The notes under the pieces are model-generated. The model worked only from the letters and a program-made list of their open reading frames with translations. It was not told the DNA's origin and ran no database searches. A stretch of DNA of 64,000 bases from the NCBI GenBank assembly GCA_000526575.1, contig JAGI01000003.1, positions 434,001-498,000 of the forward strand. The letters are read 5' to 3'. Positions 1 to 8,001 of the stretch are shown here, piece after piece; within the stretch, counting starts at the first letter, position 1, and the number at the start of each line of letters is the position of its first letter. Made by a program: the position numbers and the translations under genes. Source of the stretch: Clostridium sp. 12(A) (GTDB lineage: Bacteria > Bacillota > Clostridia > Lachnospirales > Lachnospiraceae).

Positions 1-333
1 TATGAATGCCTTTCAATAAAACAATTTGTCTTATGTTATGTTGAAAAAATCAGAATAGTACCTGTCAGCAAAAGAAAATTTTTATTTTTTTTCCTGGTGA
101 TTTTATTTCACTTTTCCATATGTAGATGTTCTCTTTTTTATTCCAAATGTGTGAAAAAATACAGGTTATCACTATCATCTCTTTTTCGTAATATATTATA
201 ACATAATTGTACATGCAGAAATGGTACCAAAGGTGGTGAGAAACTTCCTGTCATTCTTGTATTCTAAAAAAAGTTCTGATATTATTTCATTACTACAAAA
301 ATAATGCGAATAAGTAAGAAGGAGGGGTCTATC
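1..333. other. AT-rich leader region without a recognised gene
   Basis: No open frame with a ribosome binding site is visible on either strand. The stretch is AT-rich with poly-T and poly-A runs. A TATAAC-like hexamer near 195-200 could be the -10 of the downstream signalling gene, but no good -35 pairs with it. I see no riboswitch core and no terminator. Confidence 0.4.
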
Positions 334-2859
334 ATGACAGCCGAAATTGCAGGTAAGATTTTTATGCAAATCCCGCTGGGCTGTGCGTTTTTTGAGATGG
401 TATCAGAAAACACCAGTCACAGAAATGAATATGTTCTGGCAGATGCCAATGAAGCTTTTTTAAAGTACTTAGGTCTGGACCGGGAAAATGCTATCTCTAA
501 AAATATTTCGCTGCTTCCTGAATTAACATCAGATGCCCCTCATTGGCATACATTCTTTTCCCAATTAAGTCAGTGGAATCATGATATGCCCCTTATGGTC
601 TCAATGGAGAGCCGAACCTTTAAGGTAACAGCCACCAAGCTTAATGAAAACAGTCTGTTCACCGTTTGGGATGAAATTACGGATACATGGCAGCAATATG
701 AGAACGAACAAAAAAGGAATGAATCTCTTTCCCGCTTCAATGACGTTTTCTTTGAAAACACTCAGGATGGACTCTTTCTTGTAGAATATGTAAATGGAAC
801 GCTTCGTTACGTAAAAAACAATGAGGCCCATGAACAGATGACAGGCGTGTCCTCTTCCCAGCTAAAGGGGAAGACCCCTGTAGAAGTACTGGGTGAGGTC
901 GATGGGGGTGCTTTGGAGCAAAGCTATCTGCGATGCATCGAATCGAAAAGAAGTATGATGTATGAAGAAAGTTCCTACGTAAATGGCTCACAAAAAAACT
1001 GGCTGGTGAGACTTACTCCCATTGAGGATCGTGACAAGAAAACTTACCTGTTTGGTTCCCGCATGGATATTACGGAGCTGAAAGATTTAAAAAAGGATAA
1101 GGAACGGCTTTTAAAGAACTTAAATTCCATGTTTACGGAGCACGCTGCTGTCATGCTCATCACAGATATGGAAACGGGACAAATTCTGGATGCCAATCCT
1201 CCGGCCTGCTTATTTTACGGCTACTCCAAGGAAGAGCTACTGGCAATGAACATACAGGATATTAATGATATGCGCCAGGAGGCCCTCTGCCGTGAAAACC
1301 GGTATTTCTTATACTGCCACCGGTTAAAGAGCGGCGAGACCAAAATGGTCGATGTCTACTCCTCCCCTATTACTTATGAAGGGACTCCGCAGCTCTTTTC
1401 CATTATCTTTGATGTATCTGACAGGGAAAAGTTCCGGGATGATTTATATATGGAAAAGGTGCTTCTTAAAGTCACCTTAAATTCCATCGGAGATGGTGTG
1501 GTCACAACAAACAACGAAGGACGCATCACCTACTTAAACCAAACAGCTCAGGTCATTTCCGGTTGGAATCAGGCTGATGCTTACTTAAAGCCCTTCCATG
1601 AAATCTTTGATTTAAGAAATGCTGTCAATGGAAAGCACGTTACAAATCCCATTCAAAAGGTACTGAAAACAGGGAGAACTGTGGAGCTTGCCCATGATAC
1701 CGTGCTCTTAAATAAACAAGGGAACATCATTCCAATTGCCGACAGTGCAGCTTCTATTCGGGATGATAACGGAATCGGATATGGAGTAGTCATGGTCTTT
1801 CGTGATGTAAGCCAAACCTTAAAGCAGCAACAGCGAATCCTGTATCTAAGCTATCACGACCCTTTGACCGGAATCCACAACCGCAGATATCAGGAAGAGG
1901 AAATCCTGCGGCTGGATAAGGAAGCCATGCTCCCGTTAACCGCGATTATGGGAGATGTAAATGGGTTAAAGGTAATTAATGATGTTTTTGGTCACAAAAC
2001 CGGAGACCTGCTATTAAAAGAAGTGGCTAAAATCATGGAATTTACCATTAAGAAAAAGGGGATTGCCGCCAGATGGGGCGGTGATGAATTTTTAATCCTG
2101 CTTCCAAAGACCGGTGTAGAGGGTGCTCAGGAGATGATCCGTAAATTAGAAGAAGCCTTTGATACAAATAATACTCTTCCCTTACAGATCAGTGTTTCCC
2201 TTGGGTTTGACGTCAGACAGACCATGTATGAGCCTTTACACATTTCGCTTCATAAGGCAGAGGAACAGATGTATCACAAAAAGCTGCTGGCAGGAAAAAG
2301 CTATCGTAACAGCATAATAAATACCCTCCTGGCTACTCTTTATGAAAAGAGCATGGAAACAGAAGAACATGCTTTACGATTGGAGACTTACTGCATTGCC
2401 ATTGCAGATAAATTAGGTCTTGCCCCAGAAGAAAAAAATGAACTATCCCTTCTTGCCATGCTCCACGACATTGGCAAGGTAGGCATCAATATGGAGATTT
2501 TAAAAAAGCCCGGCCCATTAAATGAGGAAGAATGGAAAGAAATGAGGCGGCATCCGGAAATCGGTTACCGCATCGCTCAGAACACGCCGGAGCTTTCTAC
2601 CGTTGCTGAGTACATTCTCTCCCATCACGAGCGCTTTGATGGATCCGGATACCCCAGAGGATTAAAAGGAGAAGAAATTCCTCTTCTGTGCCGAATTCTA
2701 TCGGTGGCTGACAGTTATGATGCCATGACGAATCATCGTGTTTACCGAAAGGCTATGGACAGTCAGGTTGCTATGGAGGAAATCAGACGGTGTAAGAGCA
2801 CCCAGTTCGATCCCCATATTGTAGATATTTTTTTAGGACTGAATCAAATTTATAAATAA
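334..2859 (+). CDS. PAS-GGDEF-HD-GYP cyclic-di-GMP signalling protein
   Basis: Soluble 841-residue sensor predicted to make and/or degrade cyclic di-GMP. In order: about four PAS-like sensory domains (roughly residues 10-490), a GGDEF domain with the active-site motif RWGGDEF (about residue 585), and a C-terminal HD-GYP phosphodiesterase domain with HDIGK and HHERFDGSGYP motifs. No RxxD inhibitory site sits five residues before GGDEF, so product inhibition of the cyclase is not expected. No membrane segment or signal peptide is seen. An in-frame ATG at 304 exists, but an AAGAAGGAGGGG ribosome site at 316-327 points to ATG 334. It is monocistronic, ending in a strong terminator. Which activity dominates cannot be told from sequence. 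Confidence 0.9.
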   Translation: MTAEIAGKIFMQIPLGCAFFEMVSENTSHRNEYVLADANEAFLKYLGLDRENAISKNISLLPELTSDAPHWHTFFSQLSQWNHDMPLMVSMESRTFKVTATKLNENSLFTVWDEITDTWQQYENEQKRNESLSRFNDVFFENTQDGLFLVEYVNGTLRYVKNNEAHEQMTGVSSSQLKGKTPVEVLGEVDGGALEQSYLRCIESKRSMMYEESSYVNGSQKNWLVRLTPIEDRDKKTYLFGSRMDITELKDLKKDKERLLKNLNSMFTEHAAVMLITDMETGQILDANPPACLFYGYSKEELLAMNIQDINDMRQEALCRENRYFLYCHRLKSGETKMVDVYSSPITYEGTPQLFSIIFDVSDREKFRDDLYMEKVLLKVTLNSIGDGVVTTNNEGRITYLNQTAQVISGWNQADAYLKPFHEIFDLRNAVNGKHVTNPIQKVLKTGRTVELAHDTVLLNKQGNIIPIADSAASIRDDNGIGYGVVMVFRDVSQTLKQQQRILYLSYHDPLTGIHNRRYQEEEILRLDKEAMLPLTAIMGDVNGLKVINDVFGHKTGDLLLKEVAKIMEFTIKKKGIAARWGGDEFLILLPKTGVEGAQEMIRKLEEAFDTNNTLPLQISVSLGFDVRQTMYEPLHISLHKAEEQMYHKKLLAGKSYRNSIINTLLATLYEKSMETEEHALRLETYCIAIADKLGLAPEEKNELSLLAMLHDIGKVGINMEILKKPGPLNEEEWKEMRRHPEIGYRIAQNTPELSTVAEYILSHHERFDGSGYPRGLKGEEIPLLCRILSVADSYDAMTNHRVYRKAMDSQVAMEEIRRCKSTQFDPHIVDIFLGLNQIYK

Positions 2860-2872
2860 GATTGTGCAGGAT

Positions 2873-2910
2873 TAACCGGTTAAGTATTCCGGATTGTCCT
2901 GCACATTTTT
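2873..2910 (+). terminator. Rho-independent terminator
   Basis: Arms TGTGCAGGA (2873-2881) and TCCTGCACA (2897-2905) are followed by a T run. It ends the c-di-GMP signalling transcript. Confidence 0.85.
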
Positions 2911-2970
2911 ATTGCATCTTTATGAAATGATACTCTTAGTGATAAAAAAATTATTATTTTAAAAAAAGTA

Positions 2971-2999
2971 TTGACTTTTAAAATTTAATTGTGTACAAT
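2971..2999 (+). promoter_or_regulatory. Sigma-A promoter with overlapping OhrR-like dyad
   Basis: TTGACT (2971-2976), 17-nt spacer, TACAAT (2994-2999). The dyad ATTGTGTACAAT (2988-2999) covers the -10, and the palindrome ACAATTGT (3000-3007) follows. Such AATTG/CAATT dyads resemble OhrR operators, and an ohrR gene lies at 11.6-12.1 kb. Repression by that OhrR is an inference. Confidence 0.65.
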
Positions 3000-3040
3000 A
3001 CAATTGTGTTAAACAATAAAGAAATGGAGAGGTGCTAACA

Positions 3041-3514
3041 ATGAATCTTTATGATATTACGGTCATGGACATGAAACAAAATCCCGTACCCCTTTCCGAT
3101 TATAAAGGAAAAGTCCTTTTAATCGTCAACACGGCTACGGGCTGCGGATTTACCCCTCAGTACGAAGGACTGGAAGCCTTATATGGCAAGTATAAGGACC
3201 AGGGCTTTGAGATTCTTGATTTTCCATGCAACCAGTTCGGCCATCAGGCGCCTGGAAGCGAGGAAGAAATCCATGAGTTCTGCCAGCTGACATACAAGGT
3301 TTCATTTCCTCAATTTGCAAAAATCGAGGTGAACGGTGCCAATGAATCACCACTTTATACTCATCTAAAAGCTCGTCAGTCAGGGGTTCTTGGTTCTGGA
3401 ATCAAGTGGAATTTTACGAAATTTTTAGTAGACCGGAACGGAAACGTACTAAAACGCTACGCTCCTACGGATAAGCCGGAAAAGCTGGAAAAGGATATCA
3501 CCGCTCTTTTATAA
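3041..3514 (+). CDS. Glutathione peroxidase family (thiol peroxidase)
   Basis: Small cytoplasmic peroxidase of 157 residues that reduces hydrogen or organic peroxides, in bacteria normally using thioredoxin-like donors rather than glutathione. The peroxidatic Cys lies in NTATGCGFTPQY, and the family motifs FPCNQFG and WNFTKFLVD supply the Gln, Trp and Asn of the catalytic site. Cys takes the place of selenocysteine. It is about 20 residues shorter than the second copy at 12.1 kb, lacking the loop before WNFTKF. ATG 3041 is preferred over GTG 3032 because of the GGAGAGGTG site at 3026-3034. The metallo-hydrolase downstream, 42 nt away, is probably co-transcribed. Control by a peroxide-sensing MarR/OhrR protein is suggested by the promoter dyad. 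Confidence 0.93.
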   Translation: MNLYDITVMDMKQNPVPLSDYKGKVLLIVNTATGCGFTPQYEGLEALYGKYKDQGFEILDFPCNQFGHQAPGSEEEIHEFCQLTYKVSFPQFAKIEVNGANESPLYTHLKARQSGVLGSGIKWNFTKFLVDRNGNVLKRYAPTDKPEKLEKDITALL

Positions 3515-3556
3515 AGAGCTCTATATAAAAAGAGGTCAAAGAAAGGAAGTATTCAC

Positions 3557-4306
3557 ATGAAAATTGAAGCAGTCAGATTATATGAGGGTGGCTATATGAC
3601 ACAGCCGTTTGCCATGGGAGGAGGGGTCAGTGAGCCGATTTTCGATGAAACAAAAACCTACCCATCAAGCCTTCAAAACTATGTCATTGATACAGGCAGT
3701 GAAGTGATTTTAATCGATACCGGAATTCCCAAAGAATCTCCTGACGCTCCCCCAAAGGAAGGCCAGAAGATATATCAGGGAAAACGGATTGATGATTATA
3801 TGACAGCTTTAGAAAAGCTTGGCTACCGCCCGGAGCAGGTTACAAAAATTCTTCTGACTCACAAGCATCCCGATCATTCTGGAGAACTTAGAAGCTTTCC
3901 TCATGCAAAGATTTATTTATCCGGAGCAGAAGCCGATGCCCTCAAGCTGGAAGGTGACAATATCATTCGGGTGACCTATGAGGACGGCCCTTATCACAAC
4001 TTTGAAAAGAGTGAAAAGATTGCAGAAGGAGTTTATTTCCTCCTTGCTCCAGGACATACAAAGGGCAACAGCATCGTAATCGTGGAAGCAGACGGACTCT
4101 TCTACATGATTCACGGTGATATTACCTACACGGACGCAGCTTTAATTGAAAACCGGTTGTCCGTTGTCTTTGAAGATGTGGAAGCAGCCAGGGAGACCCT
4201 TTTAAAAGCACGTACCTTTATTCAGGAGAATCCCACGGTTTATCTTTCCACCCATACTCCAGAAAGTCTGACCAGTCTGGAAGAAAAAAGAATCATGAAA
4301 TTATAA
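3557..4306 (+). CDS. Metallo-beta-lactamase-fold hydrolase (AHL-lactonase-like)
   Basis: 249-residue zinc hydrolase of the lactonase/glyoxalase-II-like branch. It carries the metal motif THKHPDHSG (HxHxDH) at about residues 98-106, a further His in LAPGHTKGN and the bridging Asp in IHGDITYTD. The overall pattern resembles N-acyl-homoserine lactonases, but the substrate cannot be assigned and a detoxification role beside the peroxidase is equally plausible. The ribosome site is AAAGAAAGGAAG. It follows the peroxidase in the same direction and ends 14 nt from a convergent chemoreceptor gene, with no clear terminator between. Confidence 0.85.
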   Translation: MKIEAVRLYEGGYMTQPFAMGGGVSEPIFDETKTYPSSLQNYVIDTGSEVILIDTGIPKESPDAPPKEGQKIYQGKRIDDYMTALEKLGYRPEQVTKILLTHKHPDHSGELRSFPHAKIYLSGAEADALKLEGDNIIRVTYEDGPYHNFEKSEKIAEGVYFLLAPGHTKGNSIVIVEADGLFYMIHGDITYTDAALIENRLSVVFEDVEAARETLLKARTFIQENPTVYLSTHTPESLTSLEEKRIMKL

Positions 4307-4320
4307 GCATTTCATACTTC

Positions 4321-5994
4321 TTATACCTTCAGCCGGAACTTGTTGACCTCCTGATTAAGAATCTGAGCCTGAGCCGCCAGCTCCTCACTGGATGCAGAGC
4401 TTTCCTCGGCTGTCGCAGCATTGGTCTGAACTACAGAAGAAACCTGTGACAGCCCCTGATTGATCTGTTCTATGGCAGCGGCCTGTTCTGTGGAGGAGGC
4501 CTCGATTTCGTGTATTGCATCCCCTACCAAAGAAGCCTTTTGTGATACGTCAAGCAAAAGGTTTCTTGTGATATCTGCCAGTCTTCCGCCTTCTCCTACC
4601 GTTGCTACGGACTTCTGAATCAAATCTGCCGTCTGTTTGGCTGCTTCTGCTGACCGTGCCGCCAGTGTCCGGACCTCATCTGCGACCACTGCAAATCCCT
4701 TTCCTGCATCTCCTGCCCTGGCTGCTTCCACGGCTGCATTTAATGCCAATATATTGGTCTGGAAGGCAATGTCCTCCACCAGCTTTGTGATTTTAGAAAT
4801 CTCATGAGAAGAAGCGCCTATCTCTGACATAGCCTCATTTAAGTTCTGCATATATTCATTGCTTTCCGTCACGCCCGCTCCTGCCTGAGCCACATATTCC
4901 GCTGCTTTTTGTACGGTGACTGCATTTTCTTCTGCCTTAATGGCTACGCTGCTGACAGAAGCATTGAGTTCTTCCACCGTTGCCGCCTGTTCTGTTGCTC
5001 CGGAGGAAAGTGCCTGGGCAGCATCGGAAACCTGTTCTGCACCGGAATTGACCTCAGTAGCTACCGTACGAATGGCATGCATGGTCTGGTTCAAATCCGC
5101 TTGAATCCTCTGCAGAGCCATACCCATTACATCTTCAGAGGAACGCAGTGGAACTTCCTTTGTAAAATCTCCATTGCTGATAATATCTGCAACCTCTACC
5201 TGCTTTTTGATTCCCTCCAGCATTCTTAAAAATGCCTGAGCAAGCTGTCCTGTTTCATCTTTGGAATCAACTTCACTCAAATCAATATCAACCCGGCCCA
5301 GAGCAATCCGCTCCGCCGCATTTACAACCAGTCCGATGGGACTGCTGATTGCTTTGGCAATCCGAAATCCCAAAAATAAGGCTGCTGCTGCACCTAGTAA
5401 AAGAAAGACCACCAGTAAAATAATCAGTTCCAATGCCAAGGCGGAATTGTCATCACTGGTTTTATCGGCTTCTGCCATTCGGTTGTCCACCAGTATGTCC
5501 ATGTTACTCATCATGGCTTTGGTGTCTTCCATGCTGGTTTCAATGGCTTTTACTGCCTGGTCCGCTTTGTTCTCTTTTGAGAGAGAAATCACCGATTGAA
5601 CCAGAGGCATATATTTTTCCTTAAACATGGTTTCTGTCTCATCTAAAAGAAGAAGAGAAGCCGAATCCGTTATGGTAGAACGGTATATCTCCATTCTTTT
5701 TATGAATTCTGTGGAACTCTCCTCACAGACCTTTTCTAGTTCAGAAATTTTCTGGACATCTCCTGCATGAATTACAGCATCCCTGACATTAATCCGTATC
5801 TGAGTGAGGGCTTCAATGGCATGAATCATATCATCAATGGGGGCTGTCTGCTTTTCATATAGGTAGTTACTGGCCTGAGTCATTCTTATCAAGCCAAAAG
5901 TTCCCACACACCCGATCACGATCATAAGAAATACCATACTAAAAAATCCGGTCAGTAACTTTTTCGTAATTTTAAAATCCTTAAAACTCTTCAT
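4321..5994 (-). CDS. Methyl-accepting chemotaxis protein
   Basis: Transmembrane chemoreceptor of 557 residues. N-terminal membrane helix (about 12-34), a four-helix-bundle periplasmic sensor, a second membrane helix (about 185-208), HAMP, then the cytoplasmic signalling coiled coil with the hairpin tip [22 protein letters not shown] and glutamate-rich methylation stretches. It couples ligand sensing to CheA/CheW. The ATG is preceded by GAGGAGG. It is a paralogue of the receptor at 9.8 kb; the two diverge from the recombinase locus between them. The left repeat of the proposed invertible segment (6093-6121) lies about 100 nt upstream of its start, so inversion would aim a strong promoter at this gene. 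Confidence 0.95.
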   Translation of the reverse strand: MKSFKDFKITKKLLTGFFSMVFLMIVIGCVGTFGLIRMTQASNYLYEKQTAPIDDMIHAIEALTQIRINVRDAVIHAGDVQKISELEKVCEESSTEFIKRMEIYRSTITDSASLLLLDETETMFKEKYMPLVQSVISLSKENKADQAVKAIETSMEDTKAMMSNMDILVDNRMAEADKTSDDNSALALELIILLVVFLLLGAAAALFLGFRIAKAISSPIGLVVNAAERIALGRVDIDLSEVDSKDETGQLAQAFLRMLEGIKKQVEVADIISNGDFTKEVPLRSSEDVMGMALQRIQADLNQTMHAIRTVATEVNSGAEQVSDAAQALSSGATEQAATVEELNASVSSVAIKAEENAVTVQKAAEYVAQAGAGVTESNEYMQNLNEAMSEIGASSHEISKITKLVEDIAFQTNILALNAAVEAARAGDAGKGFAVVADEVRTLAARSAEAAKQTADLIQKSVATVGEGGRLADITRNLLLDVSQKASLVGDAIHEIEASSTEQAAAIEQINQGLSQVSSVVQTNAATAEESSASSEELAAQAQILNQEVNKFRLKV

Positions 5995-6092
5995 ACTTCA
6001 TCCTCCTCTTTTGTTCAACGCATTTCTTTTACAAAAACCATTATCATTTCCAATAAATTGAGTATAATATATCTGACATCAATGGGTTTTAA

Positions 6093-6121
6093 TATGGTCG
6101 CTGTTTATTCAAAACTGTGAC
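6093..6121 (-). repeat. Left inverted repeat of the invertible segment
   Basis: On the minus strand it reads GTCACA, then GTTTTGAATAAAC, then AGCGACCATA. The 13-nt centre is identical to the right copy, with four mismatches in 29 positions overall. The centre itself is a small dyad (GTTT-TGAAT-AAAC), as expected for paired recombinase monomers around a short crossover region. Confidence 0.75.
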
Positions 6122-6185
6122 ATACCTTATTTTTTCTTTGTTTATAAGGCTTTTTTACGTTACATACGAAAAAATTGACGGGGAA

Positions 6186-7316
6186 TCAAACGACTTTCAT
6201 TTGAGTCACATGCATCATATTCAGCTTTTCTATGGCTGCCTTCTTCTGCTCCATCAGGGAATGGGCATAGATATTTAAGGTGATTGTAACATTGGAATGT
6301 CCTAAAATCTCACTGAGTGTTTTAATGTCTACCCCAACCTCCAGCGCCCTGGTTGCAAATGTATGTCTGATGGCATGAAATTTTCTGTCCTTAATTCCTG
6401 TATCTTTCAGAATTCTTTTATATAGCTTCTGATAAACACGGGGCTCAAAAGGCGTATTTTTGTTAGAAAGTATAAAATGTTCCTCGGATTTAATTCCTGG
6501 CTTTAGTTCTTTTGCAAGCTCTAACAAAAATCCAGGTAAAGGAATCTTTCTGGTGGAGGTTTTACTTTTTGGCGTTCCTATGTGAAGCATTGTTTTGCTT
6601 TCCACCGACTGAAAATTCCGAATGCGGGATACCGTATTTCCAATGTACATAGTCCCTGCCTCCAGATCAATATCACGCCACCGAAGGGCACAAAGCTCTC
6701 CTAAGCGTATGCCCGTATAAAAGCACAGAATGATACCCAGTGCTCTTTTATCCGGAGACATGAATGCAGCCTGCTCCAGTATTCTCTGCTCCTTCATGGT
6801 AAAAACGCTGACCTCCTGATGAGTTTTCCCGGTTGGTAAGACAGCCGCTTCCAAAAGCTTGGGCTGATTAGGGTAATCTTTATATATTTCCCTGATAGAC
6901 ATCTTAAACACAGAAATGATCTTTCTTTTATATGTCTGGGAGATGGAAGCGTTCTCAGAGATTGACTTCACAAATCCACAAACACAGGACTGGGACATGG
7001 GCTGATTTTCTATGGATTTAAAATAGGGAATTACGTACCCATGAATACAATGATAATAGCTCTCATAAGTGGTTGGCTTCACCCTCTCAGATACCGTGTC
7101 TGAAAGCCAGCTCTGAAACAGCTCCCCTGGATTTGTTGGAAGGGGAATGGTATTTTTCTTCTCAGCCTCCCTTTCCTGCCAGGCTTCCTTCATCTTGGCC
7201 CTTACCTCCCGATAAGTACTTGCATAGAAATACCGGTATTTGCCGTTGGCTCTTAAGCTTCTTCCTTCCCAGCGGCCATCTTTTCGTTTATAAATATTCT
7301 CTCCTTTGCGCGGCAT
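6186..7316 (-). CDS. Tyrosine recombinase / integrase
   Basis: Site-specific recombinase of 376 residues. It has an N-terminal AP2-like arm-binding domain (GENIYKRKDGRWEGR), a SAM-like core-binding domain (about 65-160) and a C-terminal catalytic domain with all signature residues: Arg in TGIRLGE, His/Arg in HAIRHTF, His in LGHSNV and nucleophile Tyr in LNIYAHS. The start ATG 7316 has GGAAAGGAG six nucleotides upstream; a further-upstream ATG at 7370 has none. No excisionase, relaxase or phage gene is nearby, so it is not at the edge of a visible prophage or ICE. It lies between near-identical inverted repeats, suggesting inversion rather than excision. A CATAAT-like -10 may drive it. Confidence 0.93.
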   Translation of the reverse strand: MPRKGENIYKRKDGRWEGRSLRANGKYRYFYASTYREVRAKMKEAWQEREAEKKNTIPLPTNPGELFQSWLSDTVSERVKPTTYESYYHCIHGYVIPYFKSIENQPMSQSCVCGFVKSISENASISQTYKRKIISVFKMSIREIYKDYPNQPKLLEAAVLPTGKTHQEVSVFTMKEQRILEQAAFMSPDKRALGIILCFYTGIRLGELCALRWRDIDLEAGTMYIGNTVSRIRNFQSVESKTMLHIGTPKSKTSTRKIPLPGFLLELAKELKPGIKSEEHFILSNKNTPFEPRVYQKLYKRILKDTGIKDRKFHAIRHTFATRALEVGVDIKTLSEILGHSNVTITLNIYAHSLMEQKKAAIEKLNMMHVTQMKVV

Positions 7317-7439
7317 CGCACGACTCCTTTCCATATGACGATCATTATGACGGCGGATTTTTTCTTTCAAACCGAAAATAACTGCTATATTTAGGATGAA
7401 ATCCCTAAATTAGCTTAGAATAAGTTTCATTTCCTCTTG

Positions 7440-7468
7440 TTGACAAACAATATCTGTCGCTATATAAT
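7440..7468 (+). promoter_or_regulatory. Consensus sigma-A promoter inside the invertible segment
   Basis: TTGACA (7440-7445), 17-nt spacer, TATAAT (7463-7468): a perfect match at both hexamers. The inverted arms TGACAAA (7441-7447) and TTTGTCA (7473-7479) bracket it, an operator-like arrangement. It points away from the recombinase gene, across the right repeat. The predicted start of transcription is near 7475. Confidence 0.8.
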
Positions 7469-7498
7469 GAAATTTGTCAGAATATGTCTAACTAAGGG

Positions 7499-7527
7499 GT
7501 CTCGGTTTTGAATAAACTGCGATCATA
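7499..7527 (+). repeat. Right inverted repeat of the invertible segment
   Basis: Reads GTCTCG, then GTTTTGAATAAAC, then TGCGATCATA. Matches the minus-strand copy at 6093-6121 in 25 of 29 positions. It lies between the switch promoter and the terminator stem. Confidence 0.75.
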
Positions 7528-7531
7528 AAAT

Positions 7532-7567
7532 GCCCGTTCCATAGTTATTATGGAACGGGCGTTTTTT
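7532..7567 (+). terminator. Strong Rho-independent terminator next to the right repeat
   Basis: Perfect 12-bp stem (7532-7543 with 7549-7560), 5-nt loop, then six T residues. It starts 5 nt outside the right inverted repeat and caps the outward promoter in the present orientation. Confidence 0.9.
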
Positions 7568-7955
7568 AATTTTAACACAATGATCCAGGACGTTTTTTAC
7601 CTCTATACGGTCTATAAATATATCTGGACAGGTTTAAATTAAGAAACAGTATACTAACAACCTAATATTTAATCAACTTACTGTTCGTTAAGAATTATCT
7701 ATGAAGCAGTCCCCTACGCCAGATGCGGTCGATGTTTTTGATAAAAATATATGATTAATCAGATGACTATGTATGGCACTTTTTTCAAATTACTACAGAA
7801 TTAAATCGAAAGACAATCACTGAGAAATGAAAACAGGAAGGTTTTAAAAAAGTCCCAGGTAGCTGGCTCTCTTTATCGGTTCCACCATACGCTTCGGCTT
7901 AAATCAATATACGTAATCCCCTTTCGTTTAAGTAGACATACAAGCCGCACCAAAT
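7568..7955. other. Intergenic stretch without a recognised gene
   Basis: AT-rich, with stop codons in all frames and only very short open frames (for example 17 codons from the ATG near 7700) lacking ribosome sites. The reverse strand near 7850-7940 reads like a short decayed coding fragment, but I cannot name it. A weak TATACT hexamer near 7650 could belong to the promoter of the downstream flavoprotein. Confidence 0.35.
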
Positions 7956-7991
7956 CTCCTTTCTTCTAATAACATGATAGTAAGAAAGGAG
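7956..7991 (+). promoter_or_regulatory. Hairpin sequestering the ribosome binding site of the flavoprotein gene
   Basis: Left arm CTCCTTTCTT (7956-7965) is perfectly complementary to AAGAAAGGAG (7982-7991), which contains the Shine-Dalgarno sequence AAAGGAGG (7985-7992) of the gene starting at 8002. The 16-nt loop adds a CTA/TAG pairing. No T run follows, so it is not a terminator. Such masking suggests translational control. Confidence 0.6.
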
Positions 7992-8001
7992 GCGCTTATA
8001 T

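Larger units (their letters stand above)
6093..7527. mobile_element. Putative invertible segment carrying its own recombinase and outward promoter
   Basis: A 1435-bp segment bounded by 29-nt imperfect inverted repeats (25 of 29 identical). Inside are one tyrosine recombinase gene and, at the right end, a consensus promoter (7440-7468) firing outwards to the right. In the orientation given that promoter runs into a terminator 5 nt beyond the right repeat. Flipped, it would read leftwards into the chemoreceptor at 4321-5994. This architecture fits a phase-variable promoter switch. The alternative is a minimal cargo-less transposon of Tn916 type, whose ends are also imperfect inverted repeats. 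Repeats, gene and promoter are seen; inversion is inferred. Confidence 0.55.
7475..7567 (+). ncRNA. Candidate short transcript from the switch promoter
   Basis: A perfect promoter followed about 60 nt later by a strong terminator predicts an RNA of about 93 nt. It crosses the right inverted repeat. It could encode at most a five-codon peptide starting at TTG 7508, for which the AAGGGG at 7494-7499 would be a poor ribosome site. It is either a real small RNA or the dead-end product of the OFF orientation. Confidence 0.35.

Noticed and set aside
5261-5599. 112-codon plus-strand frame inside the first chemoreceptor
   Set aside because: Low-complexity Ser/Ala antisense reading of a real gene.
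6125-6149. Terminator for the recombinase gene
   Set aside because: CCTTAT/ATAAGG is only 6 bp and the following T run is on the plus strand, opposite to the gene.
6093-7527. Prophage or ICE boundary with attL/attR
   Set aside because: The repeats are inverted, not direct, and no relaxase, excisionase, replication or phage genes are present. Excision between them is not possible in this orientation.
7690-7960. Decayed gene between the switch and the flavoprotein
   Set aside because: Only very short frames with no recognisable motif; I cannot name a parent gene.
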